Shown here in pieces: positions 1 to 5,282 of a DNA stretch of 8,714 nt (its first letter is position 1; the number at the start of each line of letters is the position of its first letter). The stretch lies in the NCBI GenBank assembly GCA_903930805.1, contig CAIYZZ010000317.1, forward strand, positions 1 to 8,714, in the 5' to 3' direction. A program made the translations under genes and the position numbers. Source of the DNA: an uncultured Rhodocyclaceae bacterium (lineage in GTDB: Bacteria > Pseudomonadota > Gammaproteobacteria > Burkholderiales > Rhodocyclaceae). Under the pieces are notes generated by a model. It was not told the DNA's origin. It did not search any database and saw nothing but the letters and a program-made list of their open reading frames with translations.

Positions 1-410
1 CCAAACCCGTTTTGAGCCGCGACGACGTTGCCCGCATCGTTGCTGCTTCTCGCGCCGAAGCCGAAAGCAATCAATGGGCCGTGACCATCGCAGTTGCCGA
101 CGATGGCGGACACCCACTCGCCCTTGAACGACTCGACGGCTGTCCGCAAATCAGCGCTTACATTGCCGCCGATAAGGCCAGGACCGCAGCGCTCGGACGT
201 CGCGAATCGCGGCTCTATGAAGAGATGATCAACGCCGGCCGCGTGTCATTCCTTTCCGTTCCGCTGCCCAGCATGCTTGAAGGCGGCGTGCCGATCATCG
301 TTGACGGCCAGGTGATCGGTGCCGTTGGTGTTTCCGGCGTCAAGGCGGACCAGGATGCGCAAATCGCCAAAGCTGGCGTCGCGGCTGTTGCAGCCCTTGC
401 CGGCGGCTAG
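1..410 (+). CDS. GlcG/HbpS-family (DUF336) heme-binding-like protein, 5' end cut by window
   Basis: The reading frame is already open at base 3 (Lys-Pro-Val-Leu-Ser...) and runs to TAG at 408-410, giving about 135 residues. The first bases of the window fall within a few codons of the likely start, because family members are about 135-145 aa and begin with a similar K-P-V-L-S segment. The TTG at 12 is therefore probably internal. Family hallmarks are visible: an I-A-V-x-D-D-G-G-H strand, an E-R-L-D-G turn, a K-A-R-T-A helix, the E-G-G-V-P-I-I-V-D-G-Q-V-I-G-A-V-G-V-S-G core, and a final D-x-Q-I-A-x-A-G helix. DUF336 proteins include Streptomyces HbpS (heme binding) and GlcG of the glycolate operon. 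Their biochemical role is often unassigned, so no function is claimed here. No signal peptide is visible, although the extreme N-terminus is missing. The gene is convergent with phaB, and the 58-nt gap between them shows no clear terminator. Confidence 0.88.
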   Translation, partial: KPVLSRDDVARIVAASRAEAESNQWAVTIAVADDGGHPLALERLDGCPQISAYIAADKARTAALGRRESRLYEEMINAGRVSFLSVPLPSMLEGGVPIIVDGQVIGAVGVSGVKADQDAQIAKAGVAAVAALAGG

Positions 411-468
411 ACTTCAGGCTGTTTGGCCACACGGGGACAAGCAACTAGGCAAGCCCGCCGGCATGACA

Positions 469-1209
469 TCAAAACATGTGCTGGCCGCCGTTGATGGAGA
501 TGTTGGCACCGGTGACGAAAGCCGCCTCTTCTGAGGCCAGATAGGCCACGAGTCCCGCCACTTCCTCGGGCTTGCCGAGACGCGACTGCGGAATCTGCGG
601 CAGGATTTTTGAATCGAGAATTTCCTGCGGAATTGCCATGACCATCTTGGTGCCAATGTAGCCGGGCGAGATGGTATTCACGGTGACCCCCTTCTTGGCC
701 ACTTCCAGCGATAGCGACTTGGTGAACCCGTGCATGCCGGCCTTGGCGGCCGCGTAATTGGTCTGGCCGAATGCCCCCTTGGTGCCGTTGACCGATGAAA
801 TGTTTATGACGCGTCCCCAGCCGCGATCGGTCATGCCGTCCATCACCTGCTTGGTCATGTTGAACGTCGAATCCAGGTTGGTGTGAATCACCGCATCCCA
901 GTCTGCCTTGGTCATCTTCTTGAAGGTCATGTCGCGCGTGATGCCGGCATTGTTGACCAGGACGTCGATGGGGCCGAGATCTTTTGTGATCAGTTCGACG
1001 CAGGCCTTGCAGGAATCAAAGTCGCTGACATCGCATGCGTAGGCCTTGAAGCCGAAGCCCATGTCGTTCATCTTGCGTAGCCATTCTTGTGCGGTCTTGT
1101 TGTGCGGGCTGTAGGTGGTCACCACCTTGTCGCCCAGGGCTGCCAGTTTGATACAGATCGCTTCGCCGAGACCGCCCATTCCTCCGGTAACAAGTGCTAT
1201 TCGTTGCAT
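469..1209 (-). CDS. phaB: Acetoacetyl-CoA reductase (PhaB), short-chain dehydrogenase
   Basis: This 246-aa cytosolic SDR reduces acetoacetyl-CoA to (R)-3-hydroxybutyryl-CoA, the monomer for polyhydroxybutyrate. The glycine-rich cofactor motif T-G-G-M-G-G-L-G is at residues 8-15 and N-N-A-G at 86-89. The catalytic tetrad is Asn111, Ser139 (I-S-S-V-N-G), Tyr152 and Lys156 (Y-A-A-A-K). PhaB-specific segments are present: A-G-I-T-R-D, M-T-K-A-D-W-D-A-V-I, D-R-G-W-G-R-V-I-N-I-S-S-V-N-G, and an N-G-G-x-H-M C-terminus. Length equals that of Cupriavidus PhaB. I start at the ATG at 1209 because a good Shine-Dalgarno (AAGGA) lies 6 nt upstream; the TTG at 1224 would place that SD inside the gene. In the loop after beta-strand 2 (residues 33-43), the arginines present in Cupriavidus PhaB are replaced by S-P-H-N-K-T-A, which may affect NADPH/NADH choice. 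No phaA or phaC lies next to it in this window. Confidence 0.95.
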   Translation of the reverse strand: MQRIALVTGGMGGLGEAICIKLAALGDKVVTTYSPHNKTAQEWLRKMNDMGFGFKAYACDVSDFDSCKACVELITKDLGPIDVLVNNAGITRDMTFKKMTKADWDAVIHTNLDSTFNMTKQVMDGMTDRGWGRVINISSVNGTKGAFGQTNYAAAKAGMHGFTKSLSLEVAKKGVTVNTISPGYIGTKMVMAIPQEILDSKILPQIPQSRLGKPEEVAGLVAYLASEEAAFVTGANISINGGQHMF

Positions 1210-1215
1210 GAGATT

Positions 1216-1220
1216 TCCTT
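1216..1220 (-). promoter_or_regulatory. Ribosome binding site of phaB
   Basis: On the minus strand AAGGA stands 6 nt before the ATG at 1209. It decides the start codon: the in-frame TTG at 1224 lies upstream of it and has no comparable site. Confidence 0.75.
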
Positions 1221-1224
1221 TCAA

Positions 1225-1350
1225 GCAATAGTTCGAGGGTCATGAGTGCCTGGAGATTCCGACACGCCCCCTGACTTTGCCGGATCACTTGTTACCGTAC
1301 ATGACGATTATTTCGAAGTCTGAATTTTCTGTCGCAGTGTAATATTACCA
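1225..1350. other. Intergenic region upstream of phaB
   Basis: This lower-GC stretch separates phaB (leftward) from the small rightward ORF, and any phaB promoter should lie here. I see no convincing -35/-10 pair on either strand. Small symmetric elements are present: TTCGAA at 1312-1317, a 10-bp palindrome GTAATATTAC at 1339-1348, and an overlapping 5+1+5 inverted repeat TACCA-A-TGGTA at 1346-1356. These could be regulator sites, but elements this short also arise by chance. No coding region is supported here. Confidence 0.4.
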
Positions 1351-1542
1351 ATGGTACGTAGTGGAAGTTCCCCCAAATTTAAGCGTTGCGACCGTTGCGT
1401 GTTCCGGAAAAATTCCATACTCAGACTGATCGCTGTCTCTGACTGGTCGCGCTGGACCGGTTTACCTGCCTATGCCGAGGCCTACCGGCACAACGCTTAC
1501 AACACTTATCTGCTGATGGAGCAAGAGGGTCTGGCCAAGTGA
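1351..1542 (+). pseudogene. Small ORF, possible 3' remnant of a larger gene upstream of the GGDEF/EAL gene
   Basis: This 63-codon frame starts at ATG 1351 without a visible Shine-Dalgarno and ends at TGA 1540-1542, overlapping the next start by 4 nt (GTGA). The two halves differ. Residues 1-35 are rich in Lys, Arg, Phe and Cys and look like chance translation of AT-richer DNA. From about base 1440 the sequence looks coding: W-T-G-L-P-A-Y-A-E-A-Y-R, then N-A-Y-N-T-Y-L-L-M-E and a G-L-A-K end, with GC-rich codon use like the neighbours. The stop/start overlap is typical of a real operon partner. I infer that the tail is the C-terminus of a gene whose 5' part was deleted; a genuine small protein is the alternative. 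I do not recognise the family. The segment resembles the C-terminal helices of some periplasmic substrate-binding proteins, but that is only an impression. Confidence 0.4.
1525..1529 (+). promoter_or_regulatory. Ribosome binding site of the GGDEF/EAL gene
   Basis: GAGGG lies 9 nt before the GTG at 1539, inside the tail of the preceding ORF. It supports GTG as the start and suggests translational coupling through the GTGA overlap. Confidence 0.6.
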
Positions 1543-3425
1543 GTGCCAACAAAGTCGAGTCGCTCGACGACCGCCGCGCCATTGAACGGCGCGACGCCCC
1601 ACGGCGCGGGAACGACAATGCTTCCCAGTCGTCCGGGCAGGCTTTGCTCGAGTTGCGCGCCATCCTTGAGAACGCCACGGTCGGCATCCTGTTCACCCGC
1701 AACCGCACGCTGGTGCGCGCCAACCCGTTGTTCGCCCATATGTTCGGCTACGGTGAAAATGCCTTCATCGGTCTGCCGGGCCGGGCGCTCTATCCGTCCG
1801 ATGTCGCCTACGAGTCGCTCGGCATTGAGGCTGGGCCGGTGCTGGCCGCCGGACTGCCTTTCCGTTCCGAGATCCAGATGCGTCGCCAGGACGGCAGTCT
1901 TTTCTGGTGCCGCATGTCGGCCAAGGCTATCGATCCGCGTCACCCGCAGGAGGGCACGATCTGGATCATGGAGGACATTACCCACGAGCATGCCGCGCGT
2001 GAGGCACTGGCCCGCGCACACGGGGAACTCGAGCGGCGTGTCGAGGAGCGCACCGCCGAACTGTCGGCCGCCAACGCCAAGTTGCAGGAAGAGGTATTCG
2101 AGCGCCTGCAGGCCGAGCAGCGCGTCTGGCATCTGGCGCACCACGATGCCCTCACCGGGCTGCCCAATCGCGCGCTGCTGCACGATCGCCTGCAACAGAC
2201 GTTAGCGCAAGCCGCCCGCGGGCATGGCCGTGTCGCGGTGATGTTTCTCGACCTCGATCGCTTCAAGGTCATCAATGACACGCTCGGCCATGATGTGGGC
2301 GACGAGTTGCTCAAGGAAGTGGCGCAGCGCCTGCGTGACGCCGTGCGTGCTGTCGATACCGTGGCGCGGATGGGGGGCGATGAATTCGTCATCGTCTTGC
2401 AGGAGATTGCCGATGTCGAGGACGCTGCGCGCGTTGCCGAAAAGATCATCGCCGCCTTCGTGCCGCTGGTGAAGATTGGCAAGCATGAGTTGCGCGCTTC
2501 GACATCCATCGGCATCGGGCTGTACCCCGAGGATGGTGACGCGGCTTACGGGCTCATGAAGTGCGCTGATACGGCGATGTACAACGCCAAGCGCAGCGGC
2601 CGCAATCAGTTCCACTTTTTCTCCGCGCGTCAGTCTGCAGCAGCCCAGCGTCAGATGCATATCGAGAAACGCCTGGTGACCGCGCTCGAACAGGGCCAGT
2701 TGTCGCTGGTCTATCAACCCCTTGTCGATTATGGCAAGCGTGCCGTCTATGGCATGGAAGCGCTGCTGCGCTGGCATGATCCTGCTGTGGGCGATATTGA
2801 TCCTGCCGCATTTCTCCCGGTGGCCGAAGAGGCTGATCTTATCCTGCCGATCGGTGAGTGGGTGCTGCTCAATGCCATGCGGCAAAATCGTCTCTGGCAG
2901 GAGGCTGGCAAGCCGCTATTGCCGGTTTCGATCAATCTTTCGCCGCGCCAGTTTCGCCACAAGAATCTGGTCGGCAGTCTGCGTGCGATCCTAGCCGAAA
3001 CTGGCCAGCCCGCCCGATTGCTCGAGCTGGAAATCACCGAAGCCGCGCTGGCCCAGGATATCGAGGCAGGACGTGCGCGCATCAAGGAAATCGCCGCGCT
3101 GGGTGTGCGGCTGGCCATCGACAACTTTGGTACCGGTGCCACGAATCTCGTCGCGCTCAGGCGCTTGCCGATCGGTCGGCTCAAGATCGACCGGCGTTTC
3201 GTCGGTGCCTTGCCCGACGACCGGGATGCGCAGGCTGTTGTTGCCGCCAGCATCGGTCTGGCACGCGGCCTGGAACTCGACATCGCCGCCGCCGGTGTCG
3301 AAACTGTAGCTCAGCGTGATGCCCTGCTGGCGCTGGGCTGCCAGCGTTTTCAAGGCTATTTGTTTGCCCGGCCGCAACCGGGCAAGAACGAAGCGGCGCT
3401 GTTCGCGCCCACCGGCATGGAGTGA
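1539..3425 (+). CDS. PAS-GGDEF-EAL protein: probable diguanylate cyclase with a degenerate EAL domain
   Basis: This 628-aa soluble c-di-GMP signalling protein has no membrane segment or signal peptide. A PAS/PAC sensor spans about residues 37-152, followed by a coiled coil at 153-195 that probably carries the signal as a dimer. The GGDEF domain (about 196-360) is intact: F-L-D-L-D-R-F-K (Asp238), N-D-x-x-G-H (Asn246, Asp247), G-G-D-E-F at 279-283, and an inhibitory I-site R-A-V-D at 270-273, five residues before GGDEF. The EAL domain (about 370-628) keeps E-A-L at 407-409, Asn466, Glu498 (E-I-T-E), Lys549 (L-K-I-D) and Gln605 (Q-G-Y). However, the usual D-D-F-G-T-G is D-N-F-G-T-G (Asn529) and the usual A-E-G-V-E is A-A-G-V-E (Ala585). 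In characterised EAL enzymes both altered positions serve metal binding or catalysis. I therefore expect c-di-GMP synthesis, with the EAL half regulatory or only weakly hydrolytic. The start is GTG with GAGGG 9 nt upstream. The ligand of the PAS domain is unknown. Confidence 0.93.
   Translation: MSANKVESLDDRRAIERRDAPRRGNDNASQSSGQALLELRAILENATVGILFTRNRTLVRANPLFAHMFGYGENAFIGLPGRALYPSDVAYESLGIEAGPVLAAGLPFRSEIQMRRQDGSLFWCRMSAKAIDPRHPQEGTIWIMEDITHEHAAREALARAHGELERRVEERTAELSAANAKLQEEVFERLQAEQRVWHLAHHDALTGLPNRALLHDRLQQTLAQAARGHGRVAVMFLDLDRFKVINDTLGHDVGDELLKEVAQRLRDAVRAVDTVARMGGDEFVIVLQEIADVEDAARVAEKIIAAFVPLVKIGKHELRASTSIGIGLYPEDGDAAYGLMKCADTAMYNAKRSGRNQFHFFSARQSAAAQRQMHIEKRLVTALEQGQLSLVYQPLVDYGKRAVYGMEALLRWHDPAVGDIDPAAFLPVAEEADLILPIGEWVLLNAMRQNRLWQEAGKPLLPVSINLSPRQFRHKNLVGSLRAILAETGQPARLLELEITEAALAQDIEAGRARIKEIAALGVRLAIDNFGTGATNLVALRRLPIGRLKIDRRFVGALPDDRDAQAVVAASIGLARGLELDIAAAGVETVAQRDALLALGCQRFQGYLFARPQPGKNEAALFAPTGME
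3419..3422 (+). promoter_or_regulatory. Ribosome binding site of the aminotransferase
   Basis: GGAG, formed by the last codons of the GGDEF/EAL gene, is 9 nt before the ATG at 3432 but only 3 nt before the ATG at 3426. The spacing favours 3432 as the start. Confidence 0.55.
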
Positions 3426-3431
3426 ATGAAC

Positions 3432-4601
3432 ATGAACTCGCTACCCCGATTGCCATCGAGACTGCCGCAGGTCGGCACCACCATTTTCACCGTCATGTCG
3501 CGGCTCGCCACCGAGCACGGTGCGATCAATCTTTCACAGGGCTTTCCGGATTTCTCGCCGCACGCCTTGTTGCTGGAGCGCGTCGCACACCACATGGCCA
3601 TGGGTGCCAATCAATACCCGCCGATGGCTGGCGTGCTACCGCTACGTGAGGTCATTGCCGAAAAGCTGGAGACGCTCTACGGCGCGCACTACGATGTCGA
3701 AACCGAGATTACCGTGACGGCTGGCGCGACGCAGGCAATTTTTACCGCCATCGCCGCCTGCGTGCGGTCGGGCGACGAGGTGATCGTCTTTGCTCCGGTG
3801 TATGACAGCTACCTGCCGGCCATCGCCTTGCAGGGTGGTACGGCGCGCGTGGTGAATCTGCGACCGCCGGCTTTCCGCCCCGACTGGACCGAGGTCGCCG
3901 CCGCCATCGGGCCGCGCACCCGCATGATCATCCTCAACACCCCGCATAACCCCACCGGCACGGTGTGGACGCTGGCCGACATGGCCGATCTCGGCAGGCT
4001 GGTGCGCGATACCGACATCGTGCTGCTGGGCGACGAGGTCTATGAGCACATCGTCTTTGCCGATGGCCCCACGGCAGGCCGCCACGAGAGCCTGGCGCGT
4101 TATGCGGAACTGCGCGAGCGCAGCTTTGTCGTATCGAGCTTCGGCAAGACCTTTCACATTACCGGCTGGAAAGTGGCCTACTGCGCCGCGCCGGCCGCGC
4201 TGATGGCAGAGTTTCGCAAGGCGCACCAATTCATTGTGTTCACCGTGCATCATCCCTCGCAATTGGCGCTCGCGGACTTCATGCGCGCCGAACCGGGTTT
4301 CGCTGCGGAGTTGGCGAACTTCTATCGGCAGAAGCGTGACTTCTTCCGCCAGCAGTTGGCGGGTTCCCGCTTCGAATTGCTGCCCTGCGATGGCACTTAC
4401 TTCCAACTGGCGCGCTATGACAAGATCAGCGCTCAACCCGATGCCGAATTTGTGCGCTGGCTCACCATCGAAAAAGGCGTGGCGGCGATCCCGGTTTCGG
4501 CCTTCATGCCGGATGGCAGCGACCACGGACTGATCCGTTTTTGCTTCGCCAAGAATGACGCGACACTGGCGGCGGCGGGGGAGAAATTGCGCGCGGTTTG
4601 A
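3432..4601 (+). CDS. ybdL: PLP-dependent methionine aminotransferase, YbdL/MtnE-like
   Basis: This class I/II fold-type I aminotransferase has 389 residues, or 391 if the adjacent ATG at 3426 is used. It closely follows E. coli YbdL along its whole length: the N-terminal L-P-Q-V-G-T-T-I-F block, I-N-L-S-Q-G-F-P-D-F, G-A-N-Q-Y-x-P-M-x-G-V, T-V-T-A-G-A-T, N-T-P-H-N-P-T-G-T-V-W, and the PLP-binding S-S-F-G-K-T with Lys239. The G-W-K-V-A-Y, F-Y-R-Q-K-R-D, L-P-C-x-G-T-Y-F and L-I-R-F-C-F-A-K blocks follow. YbdL prefers methionine and aromatic amino acids. MtnE-type relatives transaminate 4-methylthio-2-oxobutyrate to methionine in the salvage pathway. Kynurenine and glutamine transaminases are close relatives, so the exact substrate is not settled. 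The gene follows the GGDEF/EAL stop directly (TGAATG) and is probably co-translated with it, but no functional link to c-di-GMP is evident. Confidence 0.9.
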   Translation: MNSLPRLPSRLPQVGTTIFTVMSRLATEHGAINLSQGFPDFSPHALLLERVAHHMAMGANQYPPMAGVLPLREVIAEKLETLYGAHYDVETEITVTAGATQAIFTAIAACVRSGDEVIVFAPVYDSYLPAIALQGGTARVVNLRPPAFRPDWTEVAAAIGPRTRMIILNTPHNPTGTVWTLADMADLGRLVRDTDIVLLGDEVYEHIVFADGPTAGRHESLARYAELRERSFVVSSFGKTFHITGWKVAYCAAPAALMAEFRKAHQFIVFTVHHPSQLALADFMRAEPGFAAELANFYRQKRDFFRQQLAGSRFELLPCDGTYFQLARYDKISAQPDAEFVRWLTIEKGVAAIPVSAFMPDGSDHGLIRFCFAKNDATLAAAGEKLRAV

Positions 4602-4625
4602 ACCGTCCTGCCAGCGCCGACTTTT
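4602..4625. other. 24-nt convergent intergenic gap
   Basis: This gap separates the aminotransferase stop from the histidine kinase stop on the other strand. A 5-bp inverted repeat with a 2-nt centre (CGGTT-TG-AACCG, 4594-4605) spans the aminotransferase stop, and a short T-run begins at 4621. The two are not adjacent, so I do not call a terminator. Opposing transcripts probably overlap here. Confidence 0.4.
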
Positions 4626-5282
4626 TCAGGGCAGAAAAATCTTCAGGTTTGCGCCATGATCATTGGTGAGTTCGACACGGCCGTGTCGTCCGGAGGGAGT
4701 GGCATGGCGCGCGGCGATCAGCCGGGCGAAGGTTAACCCCAATCCTGTGCCCCCGCTACCCTGGTTGCCTGACTGGACGACGGCACCGATCAGGACCAGT
4801 TCGGGAAATCCCGCACCGTCATCTGAAACACTGAAACAGATACCGCCAGTCGCCGGGACATTGAGGCTCAGTGTGATACGGGTGCGTGCGTGACGCAGGG
4901 CATTGCGCAACGCATCGAGCAGGGCCAGCTTGACGAGGTAAGCGTCGAAGGCCCAGGCACCGAGCGTGGTGGCAGCACCTCGATCAATGTTGAGCGCAAT
5001 CCCGTCAGGCAACGGGCCGAGTTCGGCAACGAGATCGTCGATGAAGTCGGCAAGATCGTGGTCATCGATAGCGAGTCGCAACTGGCCGCCCTGGGCGCGA
5101 TAGAGGGTCAGGAGCTCGGTGAGCTGGTTGGCGATGCGGGCGACACTGGCGCGTGCCGAGGAAAAGTCGGCTGTAGCGGGACGGCGTTCCGCTACGGTCA
5201 GTTGCACCCCCAGTGCCAGGAGTGCGTTTTTGGCGTCATGAATCGCGGCGGCCACCAGTGAATCGATGGGTGCATCCATCAT
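4626..5282 (-). CDS. Short soluble histidine kinase without a sensor domain
   Basis: This 218-aa protein is the likely partner of the adjacent response regulator. The phosphoacceptor-type H-box is almost at the N-terminus: I-H-D-A-K-N with His15. It is followed by a helical hairpin (about 20-65) for dimerisation. The HATPase domain (about 75-218) has an N-box D-A-L-R-N-A-L-R-H-A (Asn127), a G1 box D-D-G-A-G (154-158) and a G2 box G-T-G-L-G-L (178-183). There is no transmembrane segment, PAS, GAF or HAMP domain, so input must come from another protein or from the C-terminal partner. It overlaps the response regulator by 4 nt (ATGA). A second ATG at 5279 has better spacing from the GGA at 5286-5288 and may be the true start. 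It could act as a kinase, as a phosphatase of the regulator, or both. Confidence 0.85.
   Translation of the reverse strand: MMDAPIDSLVAAAIHDAKNALLALGVQLTVAERRPATADFSSARASVARIANQLTELLTLYRAQGGQLRLAIDDHDLADFIDDLVAELGPLPDGIALNIDRGAATTLGAWAFDAYLVKLALLDALRNALRHARTRITLSLNVPATGGICFSVSDDGAGFPELVLIGAVVQSGNQGSGGTGLGLTFARLIAARHATPSGRHGRVELTNDHGANLKIFLP

Noticed and set aside
400..462. 8-bp inverted repeat (GCCGGCGG at 400-407 and CCGCCGGC at 455-462) around the convergent gap of the first two genes
   Set aside because: The arms are 47 nt apart, GC-only and not followed by a T-run. One arm is coding, so it is not a credible terminator.
469..1224. Longer phaB starting at TTG 1224
   Set aside because: The Shine-Dalgarno AAGGA lies downstream of that codon and is ideally spaced for the ATG at 1209, where PhaB homology also begins.
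1395..1423. Possible sigma-70 promoter (TTGCGT, 17 nt, TACTCA) before the GGDEF/EAL gene
   Set aside because: The -10 matches the consensus at too few positions to support a call.
1575..1593. Hairpin CGCGCC-7 nt-GGCGCG shortly after the GGDEF/EAL start codon
   Set aside because: Short GC-only stems are common in this GC-rich sequence, and it has no other supporting signal.
1506..2195. 229-codon minus-strand frame opposite the PAS region of the GGDEF/EAL gene
   Set aside because: It is a shadow of a well-supported coding sequence, with no domain motif and no start signal.
4594..4605. Short inverted repeat CGGTT-TG-AACCG across the aminotransferase stop, as a possible terminator
   Set aside because: The stem is 5 bp with a 2-nt loop, and the T-run is 16 nt away.
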